In this document: one piece after another, positions 22,266 through 35,214 of the stretch
Numbering within the stretch: position 1 is the stretch's first letter
Layout: every line of letters begins with the position of its first letter
Assembly: GCA_002104895.1 (NCBI GenBank)
Contig: MCFG01000097.1
Span: 37,501 to 101,500, forward strand
Length of the DNA stretch: 64,000 nucleotides
Source of the DNA: Anaeromyces robustus
Lineage: Eukaryota; Neocallimastigomycota; Neocallimastigomycetes; Neocallimastigales; Neocallimastigaceae
Direction of reading: 5' to 3'
Position numbers and translations under genes: made by a program
The notes under the pieces: generated by a model
Databases searched by the model: none
What the model was told of the DNA's origin: nothing
The model's input: the letters and a program-made list of their open reading frames with translations, nothing else

Positions 22266-23629
22266 GAAAAACAAAGAAAAATAAAATAAAATAAAGAATT
22301 AATACAAAATATATTATATCTTGAAAATATATATATATATAATAAATACATATAATATGATATTATATGTATATATTATATATATATATATTTTCATTTA
22401 ACATTTTAATACTTAAAAATGAGAATTCATAAGTATCAGTTCTTTCGTTAATAGTAACAAAATGTGTAGCTAGTAAATAAGCGATTTTATTTCTAACGAT
22501 TTTAAGATGTGAGATAATAAAGACTTAAAAATGAATGATCTATTGATATATATGTATGTATATATATATATAAATTAAATAGGAATATATACATATGTAT
22601 ATAATCATAAATTATTATTATTTCATATTTTAAAATTTGAGGTAATAATAAGTTCAAAAATAAAATGTAAAATTATAAAAAAATAAAAAAATAAAAAAAA
22701 AATAATGTAAAATTATAAAAAATTATAAAAAAATAAAAAAAAAAATAATGTAAAATTATAAAGAAATAAAAAAAAAATAATGTAAAATTATAAAGAAATA
22801 AAAAAATAAAAAAAAAAAATAATGTAAAATTATAAAAAAATAAAAAAATAAAAAAATAAAAAAATAAAAAAATAAAAAAATAAAAAAATAAAAAAATAAA
22901 AAAAAAAAAAAAATAAAAAATACAAAAAATTAAAATACTAATAAAATATAAATGATATTGTTAATGATGACTTTTTTTTTATTATTATTTTATTTTTGTT
23001 TTGATTTAGCAGGAAAAAAAATATTAAAATATTTTCTGTAATTAAAGTTTTTTTTTTTTTTTTTTTTATAGAATTTCTGTATAAAATATTAAATATTTAA
23101 ATAATAAAAATATTATAATAAAAATTGACAGTATATTGAAAAATCAAAATAAATCTTTAATATTCATAAAATATAAAAAGTGTAACATTTATCAATTGTA
23201 TCATATGTTAATCTTTTATAATTTTAATTTAATTGTTATTTGTTGAATAAAAAAAAAAATTATATATATCTATAATGTGTGTTTTTTTTTTTTTTTTTTT
23301 TTTTCATTGTGTTTTTTTTTATGATTCATGTATCTTAATGTTTAAATTCAATAAAGATAATGTACGAATTGTATGCTATAAAAAAATGTCTATATCTATA
23401 TCTAAATCTATATCTATATCTATATCTATATGTCTATATCTATAAAATAATTAAAGTTCATTAAAAATATTTAAAATAAAAAATATTGAAAAAAAAAAAA
23501 TAATGCAAATACAACAATGCTAAAGAATATTTTTTATTAAATTTTTTTTTATTACTATTATTCTAAATTTTGATTTATTAAAAAAAAAATAATTAAATGT
23601 AACACAAAAATTTAATTAACGTTTTGTTT

Positions 23630-23661
<32 letters not shown>

Positions 23662-24108
23662 TTTTTTTTTTTTTTTTGATTTTGATTTTATGAGTTTTTT
23701 TCTTTCTCGGAATTATTATCCATTATTTTTTTTACTGAATAATATTTAAAAAGTAATACTTATTTTTTAATATAAAAAAAAAGAAAAAGAAAAAAAATAA
23801 AAAAAAGTATAAAAAGAAGAAAAATAGTAATAAAAAATTTTCATATTGCTATTTAATATTTTGTAAAAAAAATTATTATTTAATATTGAATAGTTTTTGG
23901 AGAAAAAAAAAAAAAAAAAAAAAACTAAAAAAAGAATTATATACATACAAAATAAAATAAAATAAAAAATAAAATAAAATACAATACAATAAAATAAAAT
24001 AAAATAAAATAAAATAAAATACAATATAATCAAATAAAATAAAAAACAAACATAAATAATAAATAGTAATAATATATAATAAAACAAAAAACAAACATAT
24101 ATATAATA

Positions 24109-24144
<36 letters not shown>

Positions 24145-24160
24145 TATAAATAAAAAGAAA
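22266..24160. other. Spacer between six-TM genes 2 and 3, with a small insertion
   Basis: Repeats the gene 1 downstream flank (22615-23100), plus poly(A)-type arrays at 22675-22925. Bases 22411-22534 contain about 112 extra bp absent from the gene 1 flank, bordered by the direct repeat ACTTAAAAATGA. The upstream block of gene 3 (TCGGAATTATTATCCATTA) is near 23705-23725. No gene seen. Confidence 0.6.
22411..22534. repeat. About 112-bp insertion bordered by a 12-bp direct repeat
   Basis: ACTTAAAAATGA occurs at 22411-22422 and 22523-22534. In the homologous flank of gene 1 (about 20298-20312) CTTAAAAATGA occurs once and the intervening sequence is absent. The insert is less AT-rich than its surroundings and has no recognisable coding content. 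Confidence 0.6.
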
Positions 24161-24889
24161 ATGAAACAACAACAAAGAACATCTTTAATTCATGATAAAA
24201 CACGTCATTCAAGATATTTAATGGCTTATGGAATAGGTGGATATTTATTATGCTTTATAGCTGATATAATATTAGAATATTTACCTAATGGTGAATTGGA
24301 ATTGAATAATAAAGATGATTTTGAACTATTAAAAAAAGTTATTGAAGGGGCAACAGCGGAACGTTTTGCTTTATCTGGTGTATTAGGATTAGTTTCCATG
24401 ATATTTGTTACATTAGGTTTAGTAGGTATTTCAGAATATATTAATATGTATTCCAAAATTGCTTCAGAAATAATGTTAGTAGGAGGAGTAGGTTCATCTG
24501 TACTTAGTGGAGGTTTTCATCTTATTTGTACTATCATACCATGGATTTTTGTATCTTTTAATTTCACAAAAGAAGCTTTTGAAGTTAAAAATAAATTTTA
24601 TGAGGATCATTCACTTATTTTAAAAATTAATCCAGTATTCTATGTGCTTTTCTGTTTTACATTATTATATGTTATAGTAGCAGGTAAAACACCACTTCCA
24701 CGTTGGGCATGTATTTTTAATATTGCTTTTATATTTAAAGTTTTAGATTTCTTTAAAGTTCATGGAGCATCCAATATTGCAGGATTCATAATGTCCTTAG
24801 TAATTTTTATTTTTACAGGAATATATAAAAACAAAGAAGAAAAAGAAGAAGAAAAAGTAAAAGAAGAAGAAAAAGTAGAAGAAGTATAA
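24161..24889 (+). CDS. Six-transmembrane protein, tandem paralogue 3
   Basis: Intronless, 242 residues. TM2-TM5 matches paralogue 2 almost residue for residue (ISEYINMYSKIASEIMLVGG, CTIIPWIFVSFNFTKEAFEV). The N-terminus has one Gln fewer (MKQQQRTSLIHD). The C-terminus ends in a Glu/Lys-rich tail (KEEKEEEKVKEEEK) instead of the Lys/Asn tail. The upstream conserved block lies about 440 bp away. Same unknown function as its neighbours; the differing tails could change trafficking or partners (speculative). Confidence 0.85.
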   Translation: MKQQQRTSLIHDKTRHSRYLMAYGIGGYLLCFIADIILEYLPNGELELNNKDDFELLKKVIEGATAERFALSGVLGLVSMIFVTLGLVGISEYINMYSKIASEIMLVGGVGSSVLSGGFHLICTIIPWIFVSFNFTKEAFEVKNKFYEDHSLILKINPVFYVLFCFTLLYVIVAGKTPLPRWACIFNIAFIFKVLDFFKVHGASNIAGFIMSLVIFIFTGIYKNKEEKEEEKVKEEEKVEEV

Positions 24890-25406
24890 AATATAATATA
24901 AATCAAAAATCAGTATTTTATTATTATTATTATTATTTCAAAAAATTTTTTAAAAAAAATTTTTTTTTTTAAATAATAATAAATTACAAAAGAGAAATAA
25001 AAAAAATTATATTATTAAAAATTATTTAAATGAGAATGCAATAAATAAAACACTTTATGTGTATATATTTGAACAATAAAACAAAGTTACATTTTTTATA
25101 TTTTTTTTATTTATTTTTTATTTTTTATTTTTTATTTTTTTTTTAAATTTTATCATTTAAGTATATTTTACATTCAAAATTGTTATATTCATTAAAAAAA
25201 AAGTAGATTAATAAAAATATTTAATTTACATTCTTTTTTTAATTAATATAAAGATAAAAAATAAAATTTTAAATAGAATAGTATATTATGGTATTTATAA
25301 TATCAATAATATTATTATTTACAATTTTTTTAAAGAAAAAATAATACAATTTTCAAAAAGAAAAAAAAAAATTAATTTTTTATATTATTGTATATATATT
25401 TTATAT
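24890..25406. other. Intergenic, convergent gene ends
   Basis: AT-rich 3' flanks of six-TM gene 3 and HSP20 copy 3. No gene recognised. Confidence 0.5.
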
Positions 25407-26006
25407 TTATTGAATTTGAATGGTATGCTTATCATTCTTTAAAGATTTCATTTTTTTAAATATAACTTCTAAAACACCATTTTCCATTGTAGCTTGAATA
25501 TCATCAAGATCAGCATTTTCTGGAATACTAAATGATCTTTCAAATTTACCATAACTACATTCTATTTTATGGAAATTTGAATTATTATTTTCCTTTTCAT
25601 TTTCCTTTTCGTTTTCCTTTTCATTTTCCTTTTCATTTTCCTTAACTTTTTCTTCTTTATTAGAATCTTTTTCTTCTTTTTTCGTATTTTTATTTTTATC
25701 TTTATCACTATTATAAATAGATTTTCTTTCACCAGAAATAATAAAAGTACGATTATCAGTTATTTCCATTTTTATTTGATTTTTAGACATACCAGGTAAA
25801 TCGGCATGAATATAATAATGATTTTCATCTTCACTAAGATTAATTTTAGGACAAAAATCTTCAAATTTTCTTTCTAAGGAAGTAATTGTATTTTCATTAC
25901 GATTATTATAATATGAATTTGATACAAGTGGGAATGATGAAATTAAAGGACGATTGAATAATTCTTCTTCAAAATCATCATCAAAAAATGAACGCATTAA
26001 AGACAT
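25407..26006 (-). CDS. HSP20 small heat shock protein, copy 3
   Basis: Intronless, 199 residues; the most divergent of the four HSP20 copies. The alpha-crystallin domain starts at about residue 49 (CPKINLSEDENHYYIHADLP) and ends with NGVLEVIFKK. The C-terminus HTIQIQ keeps the I-x-I motif. The internal charged insert is longer and contains repeated KENE units (about residues 121-143), encoded by a TTCCTTTTCATT-type 12-bp repeat. It is divergent with copy 4 across a 1.25-kb spacer. Confidence 0.94.
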   Translation of the reverse strand: MSLMRSFFDDDFEEELFNRPLISSFPLVSNSYYNNRNENTITSLERKFEDFCPKINLSEDENHYYIHADLPGMSKNQIKMEITDNRTFIISGERKSIYNSDKDKNKNTKKEEKDSNKEEKVKENEKENEKENEKENEKENNNSNFHKIECSYGKFERSFSIPENADLDDIQATMENGVLEVIFKKMKSLKNDKHTIQIQ

Positions 26007-26201
26007 TTTTTAATTTCTTTTTCTTTTTTTTTTTTCTTTTTTTATATATATTATGTATTAGTTATATTAGTTGTTATTATGTAATTTAACTCTCTTTCTT
26101 TTTTTTAAAGCTTAGTAATTAAATTTATAATAATTATTTATTATATTAAAAAAAGAAAATTTGTAAAGGAACATTTTTAGTACTATTTATATATTTTTTA
26201 T

Positions 26202-26237
<36 letters not shown>

Positions 26238-26496
26238 AAACATTTTCTTTCTTATTTCTTTTAAAGTTTTAATATTACTTTAAGACAATATACAAAATCA
26301 ATAATATTAATTATTAATAATATTTTAATTTTTATAATTTTACGAAAATTAAATATAAAAATTTTCTAGTAAGAAAAAAAAAAGAAAAAAAAAAGGAAAA
26401 AAAAAAAGAAAAAAAAATAAAAGAAGAAAAAATAAGAGAAGAAAAAAAAAAATTTTTTTATTTTATTATATTTTATTTTTATTGTACTAAATAAAT

Positions 26497-26527
26497 TTCC
26501 ATAGTATTTCTTTAGAAAAGAAATTCT
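26497..26527 (-). promoter_or_regulatory. Putative heat shock element B (pair 2)
   Basis: Reverse complement of 14924-14953 with few differences, including the shared GGAA end. It contains TTCTTTAGAAAAGAAATTC, with GAA units 5 bp apart and flanking TTC. Confidence 0.5.
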
Positions 26528-26762
26528 TTATGTATGTATATTATTGATTAAATTTTTATATTTTTTCCATATAGAATTTTTTTTTATATAATTATATATT
26601 ATTATTATTATTTATATATTTATTCTATATATTTATATATTAATATAGTTATAATTAATATATATAATTATATAATTATAATAAAAAAATTAAAATAAAT
26701 TAAAAAAATTTTTTATTACATTATATTACATTTAATTTATCTATTAGCAAATTAGAAATCAT

Positions 26763-26783
26763 TAGAATAGAAATTTGTAGAAA
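26763..26783 (+). promoter_or_regulatory. Putative heat shock element A (pair 2)
   Basis: TAGAATAGAAATTTGTAGAA plus one A, identical over 21 bp to the reverse complement of 14353-14373. It splits into AGAAT-AGAAA-TTTGT-AGAA, i.e. three GAA units in a 5-bp phase with one degenerate position. It is about 480 bp upstream of HSP20 copy 4. Confidence 0.55.
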
Positions 26784-27260
26784 AATAATTATTATAATAC
26801 GTATTAAAAAAAATAAAAAAAAAAAAAAAAAACGTTAAAAAGATACAATTTGTGATACATTCATTTATTAATATTTTTTTAATTCTAATTTTATTTTATT
26901 TCTTTTTAGTTTTTTTAATTTTTACTGTTAAAAAAGAAAGTTTTTTTCTAAGAAAATTTTAAAATACAAAAAATTTTTATAATTATTATTCTGTATTTTT
27001 TTTTTTTATTTTTTGAGGTGTCTTTGAGTTTAATTTTTTTTATATAAATACTTCAAATTTTTGTCTTATAAATAAAAAGTTTTTTTTAGTATTAATATTA
27101 ATTATTATAATTAAATTATTTATATTAATATATAATAAAATTAAAAAAATAGTGCTTATTAAAAAATAATAAAAAAAAGCAAAAGTAAAAACAATCACAC
27201 AAACACAAACAAACAAACAAACAAACAAATTATAAAAAAAAATTATATACATATATAAAA

Positions 27261-27836
27261 ATGTCTTTAATTCATCCATTTTTTGATGACGATTTTGAAA
27301 ATGATTTCTTTAATAATGACAATCGTCCTTTAATACCAGCTTTTCCTTTTATCCCTAATCCATATTATAATGGTCATCGTCATCATAAATCTAATAAACC
27401 TACTTCATTAGAAAGAAAATTTTCGGATTTTTCTCCAAAAATTAATCTTAGTGAAGATGAAAATAATTATTATATACATGCTGATTTACCTGGTATGTCG
27501 AAAGATAAAGTTAAAATGGAAATAACAGATGATCGTACATTTATTATTTCTGGTGAAAGAGAATCTATTTATGACAGTGATAAAGACAATAATAATGATA
27601 ATAAGGATAAGGAAAAAGAAAATGAAAAGGAACAGAAGGATAATAACAATAATAATAATAATAAGAAAATTCATATGATGGAATGTAGTTATGGTAAATT
27701 TGAAAGATCATTTAGTATACCAGAAAATGCTGATATTAATGATATTCAAGCTAAAATGGAAAATGGTGTTTTAGAAGTAACCTTTAAAAAGTTTGAACCT
27801 CCAAAGAATCAAAAGCGTACTATTGAAATTCAATAG
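27261..27836 (+). CDS. HSP20 small heat shock protein, copy 4
   Basis: Intronless, 191 residues. Closer to copies 1 and 2 than to copy 3: N-terminal HPFFDDDFENDFF, domain start FSPKINLSEDENNYYIHADL, end RTIEIQ with the I-x-I motif. The domain insert is Asn/Asp/Lys/Glu-rich (about residues 112-136). Element A faces this gene as it faces copy 1, so copy 4 is probably the positional counterpart of copy 1. Confidence 0.95.
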   Translation: MSLIHPFFDDDFENDFFNNDNRPLIPAFPFIPNPYYNGHRHHKSNKPTSLERKFSDFSPKINLSEDENNYYIHADLPGMSKDKVKMEITDDRTFIISGERESIYDSDKDNNNDNKDKEKENEKEQKDNNNNNNNKKIHMMECSYGKFERSFSIPENADINDIQAKMENGVLEVTFKKFEPPKNQKRTIEIQ

Positions 27837-28999
27837 AATAAATAAAATAAAATAAATAATAAATAATAATAATAATAAAAAAAAAAAACAGTAAAAGAAA
27901 ATTAAAATTATAGAAATTAATTATATGAAAATATATAATTATTTCTTTAATTAGATAAAAAAAAATTATATTATTGTAAATACTAAAAATAAATGATACC
28001 ATAAATTTATATGATACCATACACTATATATATATATTTTTTTAATTCTATTTTATAATTTATTTTTAAATCCTTTATATATATATATAAATATTTTATT
28101 TTTTTTTTTTAAACTTTTTTTTTTCTTTGAGTTCATTATAAAAAAAATAAAATATTATTATATATAAAAAGGATTAAAATTTATATATTAATGTTAATTT
28201 CTAAATTATTTGCTTGTAAAATCATTTAGAATAAACAAATAAATTAAAAATAATAATAAAATAAAAAAATAAAAAATAAAATAAAATAAAAAAAAAAACA
28301 ATAACAAAGATCGAGATTCTTTTTTTTTTTTTTTTTTTTTTTTTTAATAATGATTACTTGCAGATTACAATATATAATATATAATTAATTATACTCTAAA
28401 GATGGAAATATATATATATATTATTTCCTATTTATATTTTTTTTTATTATTTTTTATTATTATTATAATTAAAAAAAAAATTCAAAGTTTTATTAATTTT
28501 TATTATTAATTTTTTTTTTGTTATTTCTATTTTATAATTATTAGTATTTATTTATTATTTATTTATTATGATTTATAAATTTTCTAATATTTATTTAATA
28601 AGAAAAGAAAAGAAAAGAAAAAAAAAAAATATATTTTTTTTGAACTATTTTTTTTTTCCCCTTTTTTTCTTTTTTTTATTACATTTTTCTATTATTATTA
28701 AGTATTTTTTTTTTAATTTTGTTTTTTTTTTTTTTTTATTAAACTTAAATAATATTATTAAAGATATGTTGGGAAGTTTTTTTTTAAATTATTAAATTAT
28801 TAAATTATTAAATTATTATATTTCATTATATTTTATATTTTATTAATATTATTATATAATTTCTTTCTAATTAATAATCATTTAATAATTAATGTTTTTC
28901 ATTAAATCCAGTATTAAAAAAAAATTCTTTTTTTGTTTTTTTTTTTTTCTTTTTTTCTTCTTTTTTCTCATATTTTTATTTTATTTTATTTTATTTTTC

Positions 29000-29033
<34 letters not shown>

Positions 29034-29241
29034 CTATATACTTTATCTATATCTATATATATACTTTTTAAAAAAAAAAATAAATAAATATATATATATT
29101 ATATATATTAATTATCAATTCTATTGAATTCATTAATTAATACATATATTCCTATATTATATTCTATTATATTCTATTAGTATATTATATATATATATAA
29201 ATATATTAATCTTTTTTTTTTTTTTTTTTTTATTTATACTC
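27837..29241. other. Intergenic, poly(T) and AT-rich low complexity
   Basis: Long T runs (28320-28345, 28610-28740, 28930-29010) give artefactual Phe-rich frames. No real gene, RNA or element seen. Confidence 0.6.
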
Positions 29242-29847
29242 TTAAATTTCATCTTCAGAAACATAATTAAAGATATTATTTCTTTGATAATAAGTTTTGG
29301 TATATACATATGGAATAAGTTTATTGAAAGCTTTCTTATGTTTTTCACCAATTTCTTTACGTCTTGATTCAACTTCTTCAGCTTCTTTCATTAATTTATC
29401 TTTATCATCAATAACTATATTTTCAGCATTAATTTCTTTTCCCTTTTCAGCTTTTAATAAAGAATCTGGATTTTCACTATTTTTAGCACGACATAAATTA
29501 TCTAAATCTCTATTCTTTTCAATCCATTCTTTTGTAATATCTTCATATTCTTTTACAATAGCTCTCCATTCTTCAATTCTTTTGAATTTTTCTGGATTAT
29601 CATTACTTTTAGTTTTCTTTTCCATTTCAATATCATCAGCTGATGGTGGAATATAATTATATTCATATGGATTAGTACCACCAAAAGCTTTTATTATTTG
29701 ATCTTCATCAATGTAATCTTTTAATTCTTCAAATTTAATGAAATGAACTTTTGATGATACAATTGGATCTAATAAAGGTTTAATAATCTTCCAACATCCT
29801 TTTTTGTTGTTATTATTAATATTAATATTAATATTAATATTAATATA

Positions 29848-29878
<31 letters not shown>

Positions 29879-30082
29879 TATATAATATTCTATAAATTAT
29901 ATATTATATTTTTGTTTTTATTTTATTTATAGAAATAAAAAAAAAAAAAAAAATTACCATTGAAAATCCATGGTGCATTAACAATTAAACAAACACCTAA
30001 ACATTCTGGGTAATAATTTTGTAAACAATGAAGGACAAACTTTACATATGGATAATCCTATTTATTTATTTATTTATGGTAA

Positions 30083-30114
<32 letters not shown>

Positions 30115-32083
30115 GATTTATTAATACAAAATAAAAAAAAAAAAAAATTTAAGATTATATTTAATTATATTTAATACTAATACAAAATAATATTTATATA
30201 TAATTAATTAAAAAAAAAGAGTTTTTTTTTTCTTTTCATTCTTACCATATTATTCATAGAAAACTCAGTCATATCAAAAACAATTGAACACATTTCAACT
30301 GGAGGTTTAATTGATAATCTACCAGTTTCTAATAAGAACATTGTAAATTTTTCACTTTCAAATAATGGAACAGTATTCTTATTGTGATAACGAACTCTAA
30401 CAATACTATATACATTTTATTTTATTTTATTTTATTATATATATATATATTAATAAAATAATGATAATAATAATATAATAGTTAATAATAATTATTGTTT
30501 ATATTTGTTTATATATATAATGATAATATAAAATATTATTAATTTATTATTAATTTATGATTTATATCTATATCTATATATTTATTTATAATATTTATTT
30601 ATAAATTGAAAAACAATTTTTTTTTTATCTATTAATATTAATTACAAACCTTAATGGACGATTTTCTTTGTCTCTACCAAAGATAAAAGCTTTACCTGAT
30701 TTGAAAACCTCTTCATCAATACCTTGTTCACCCATTTCAAGTAAAGCTCTAACATTCCATTCAATTCTCCATTGAAGACATGCAGTAGTCATTTTGACAG
30801 CTTTATTTACATTCCATTTTCTTTTTTTTTTTTTTTAATTAATAATTTTTGTTTTTAAGAATGTATATATATATATTTATATATAAATTATTATTAACAA
30901 TATTATTTTATTATTTTATTTTAATTAATACGTTCATTAATAATTATATAATTTATTTATTTATTTATTTTTTTTTATATTAAGGGATATATATCATATA
31001 TATCATATATATCACCATTAATATATTAAAATAATATATTATTAATTAATTAATTATATGTATATATATTTAAATTTTTTTTTATTTGAATATAATTATT
31101 ATGTATACATATATATATGTATATTAAAAATTTTTACCTTGCTCTTAAGAATCTTAAAGCAACTGAATCAGGTTCATCACAACTCATCATAAAGAAGAAT
31201 TCTTCTTTCATGGATTGTAATATATTATCATTATCTAATTTAATTTCAGCTAAACCTTTGTAATTAGGATTATTGTAATTATATGGTGGACTACCAGATG
31301 GAGTAGAAGTATTTGAATTAGTTTCAGTGAAATTACTATTAGATTTTCTACGAAGGAAACGATTAAAACCACCACGTCCTTTGAGAGCACTTAATTTTGG
31401 AGATTTTTGTGCTGAACTTGGAGTTGTTGGAGATGTTGGAGAATTTACTGGTGAACTATCAAGATTTGGAGAAAGAAGACCGTTAGTAGGAGTTGCAGTT
31501 GCTGGGGTATTTGGGGAAGAACCAGGACTTAATTGAAAACCTTCTATATCAGATGCTGTACCTTCATCAAAACTACTATCTAAATACATACGAGAACGTT
31601 TATGTAATTTTCCTTCTACAACTTTTTGACGTTCCTTAGCTTTTTCTTCTTCTGTAGTACATTTTGAATAATCTACATCAATAGAGAAATAATCAAAAAG
31701 AGCATCCCAATATTCTCTGAGAAGTACTTTTTGTTCTTCATCTAAATTGAAAATGTGTCCACTATCCTGTTAATAATAATATTAAAAATTAATATTTATA
31801 TATTTATATTAATATCGACAATAACAATAACAACAACAACAATAATAATAAATAATAATAATAATAATAAAAAGATATAGAAACAAATGACAAATAACAA
31901 CAATAACAAATAACAACAATAACAAATAATAATAATAACAAATAATAATAATAACAAATAATAATAATAACAAATAATAATAATAACAAATAATAATTAT
32001 ATCAAATAATAATAATAATAATAAATAATAATAATAACAAATAATTAATAATAAATAATAATAATACTTACATAAGAAGTCAT
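29242..32083 (-). CDS. CRAL-TRIO (Sec14-like) lipid-transfer protein, six exons
   Basis: Exons 32072-32083, 31138-31766, 30650-30820, 30246-30405, 29958-30057 and 29242-29798 join in phase with GT/AG borders to 542 residues. Order: short acidic N-terminus; Ser/Pro/Thr-rich linker (SPGSSPNTPATATPTNG) with a basic patch (FNRFLRRKSNSN); CRAL-TRIO N-terminal helices (PDSVALRFLRARKWNVNKAV); lipid-binding lobe (SIVRVRYHNKN, then IVFDMTEFSMNN, DYPYVKFVLHCLQNYYPECL and the gate region APWIFNGCWKIIKPLLDP); and a Lys/Glu-rich helical tail. Members exchange phosphatidylinositol and other lipids between membranes. The fungal Csr1/Pdr16-type is the nearest class I recognise. The first exon encodes only four residues (MTSY), with donor GTAAGT. 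Confidence 0.92.
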
Positions 32084-33439
32084 TTTATATTATTTATTCC
32101 TATTTTTTTATATAAATGTATTAAGCTTTTTTTTTTTTTTTTTTTGAAAAAAAAAAAAGGAAAATATGTGATAATTAGTTTTTTTATTTTCAATTTAATA
32201 ATATAATAGAAATAATAAAAATAATAATACTGATATCACTTATTTTTTTTATAAAAACAATAAAGTATTATATCGTTTATTTTAATTAAGAATATTTTAA
32301 TATTTATATTAGTTTATTTTGATAAATAGAATATATTTTGTTAATATTTTATATGTTAATTCATTTCAATTTTTTTTTTTTTTATTTTTATTTTTTACTA
32401 TTTATTGTTAAACAATTTATAAAAGAATAAAAAGGCTATTATTATATATATATTATAATAATGTTCAATTATTGTTTGCTTTATTCTTTATATTTTATTA
32501 TTTTTCTTACTGTATTATTCAGTGTATTAATGTATTATTAATAAAAGAAATTTAAAGTTTTTTTTTCCTATTTTATTTTCCTATATATATTTTGCTGTTA
32601 TTTTTATTTTATTTTATTTGGAATAATTATTCTCGATAATTTTATCTTAATTTCTTACATTTCTTATCTGAATGTTGTATTTATATACTTTTTTTATATA
32701 AATGAATATTTATATCTTTTCTTTTTATTTTCTCATTTATTATTTCGTTATTTATTTTTATTTTAAATATTATTCCAAGTAAATAAAAATATTCTTTAAA
32801 TATCAATTAAATAATTAATTGAATGTCCTTTTTTCTTTTTAGTATAAATATAAACTATTATTATTATTTTTTGATAATAAATATAACTCTATTAAAAGTG
32901 ATATTAAAAAAGATAAAAATGCAAGTCAAAGAAATTGAATGAATTATTTAGCTTTATTTCGGTTTATATAACAATTACCTTTTTAATTTTTTATTATTGT
33001 TGTTTTTTTTATTATTATTTTTATTATTTTTATTTCTTTTTTTTTATTTTATTTTTAATATTTATTGTTATTATTTTTATTAAATTTTTTATATATCTTT
33101 TTTTTTTTTAAAAAAAAAAAAACTTTTATTTTAGCTTTTAAATATATTGAAAGTAATCAACTTTGTTATAAAGATTATTAAAGTATTTTTGTATTTTTTT
33201 TTTTTTTAAGAGAAAAAATAAAAAAATAGAAGAATATAACAAATATATATATATTATTATTATTATTATTTTTACTATGACAACACAATAATAAATATTT
33301 AAGGAAAAAAAGAAAAATCAAGCACAAAAATAGGAAATAAATACATAAATTAAATAATTTTAAATAATTAAAATAATTAAATATAAAAAATATATAAAAA
33401 AAAAATATTAAAAAATGTAATAAAAATAATAATCAAAAA

Positions 33440-33476
<37 letters not shown>

Positions 33477-33499
33477 AAATGAATGAATGAATGAATGAA

Positions 33500-33534
<35 letters not shown>

Positions 33535-33765
33535 ATATAAACACAAAATTTATTTTTTATATTTATTTTAATTTTTGTTTTTTTTTATATTAAATAAAAT
33601 TATAAAAATTTTTTTTATTTTAATCTATTTAATATTTATTTATAATATTTATTATTTAATATAATTAAATCTAATATATTAATATAATAAAATATAATAT
33701 AATAAAATATAATATAATAAAAAAAATTCTAATTATAAATTGTATTGTATAAATAAATAAATAGA

Positions 33766-33844
<79 letters not shown>

Positions 33845-35183
33845 ATTTAATGTTTATAATTAATGTATGTATAAATATATTTTTATAAATGGATACAAAT
33901 TAAAGATTTTTTATATTCTAATTTCTAATTCAGTAGTTTTATAAATTATTATTATCATATTATCAATATTAATATTACTTTTTTTTTTAACTTTTTATTT
34001 AATAATTCTTTAATGAATTACTTTGTTCTTTTGTCTTTTAATATTTTATTTCTTATCTTTTTATTTTTTATTTTTTATATTTTATTTTTTATATTTTTTA
34101 ACCATTTTATTTATTGTTCATTTTTATTTTTATTTTTATTTTTATTTTTATTTATATTTTAATTTTTATTTAAATTTAGTGATAATAAATGTTATATATT
34201 GTAATGTACTCTAATATATGTAATATTTGAATTGTAAATAGTATGAAACATTGAATAAAATTTACTATAAAATAAGATTTTTTGAAAATTTTATTTATTT
34301 ATTAATTATTTATTCATTTAATTAATTATATTATTTTTAATTATTTAAAGTTAATTCGTTTAAATTTTAAAGAACTGAATTTTCTAAATCTCAAAAATTT
34401 TTATTGAATAATAAAATCAATATATAAAAATATAATTTAATATATGCATTAATAAAATATTTTATATATTAATTTATTATTTAAAATGTATTCATTATTT
34501 ATATTAATTTTTTCTTTCTTTTTTTCTTTTTTCTCTTTTTTCTCTTTTATTTTATTTTATATTTTTTTTTAATAAAAAACAAGAAACTAAAATAAACTAT
34601 AAAAAAATGAGTAAAAAAAAAAAGAAAAGATCAGATTTTCTATGATTTTTCATTTAAGATAAAAAAAAACTAAAATGAAAAAAGTTTTTATTTTTTTTTC
34701 CTTTAAAATATTTCATATTTGAATAAATAATAAATAATAAATGATAAATAATCATAATAATAAAAGTTGCGTAACTAATTGAATAATAATAGTAATAATG
34801 GAATCAGCTTGTACTTTTTTTTTTATAGAAGAATTCATTATTGTATTAATAAGTAGATTGTAATCATAATTATATAGTTTTATATAGACATACCATTATA
34901 TTTTCAATTTTTCAATTCTTTTTTTTTTTTTATCTTTTAAGAATAAATAAAGAATTAATTAATAATTAAATCTTTTTTTTTTTTTTTTTTTTGCTATTAA
35001 GAAGAAATCATAAATAATAAATAAATAATAATAATTAATTTTTAATTTATGCCAAGATATTTTTTATAAAATTTTGGGGAAAGTTTTACCAAATTATTTA
35101 ATTTATTTATTTACTTATTTATTAATGATTCCATATTTTAATTTTTATTAAAATTTATCTTTAATAATAAATAAATAAACAAG

Positions 35184-35214
<31 letters not shown>

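Larger units (their letters stand above)
26007..27260. promoter_or_regulatory. Shared divergent promoter region of HSP20 pair 2
   Basis: Contains the same two blocks as pair 1, but in opposite order and orientation. Element B is at 26497-26527; its minus strand begins AGAATTTCTTTTCTAAAGAA. Element A is at 26763-26783, plus strand. GAA/TTC units at about 5-bp spacing suggest imperfect heat shock elements. The remainder is AT-rich. Confidence 0.6.

Noticed and set aside
28320-29127. Phe/Ile/Tyr-rich open frames
   Set aside because: Products of poly(T) and ATT tracts, no codon structure or conserved residues.
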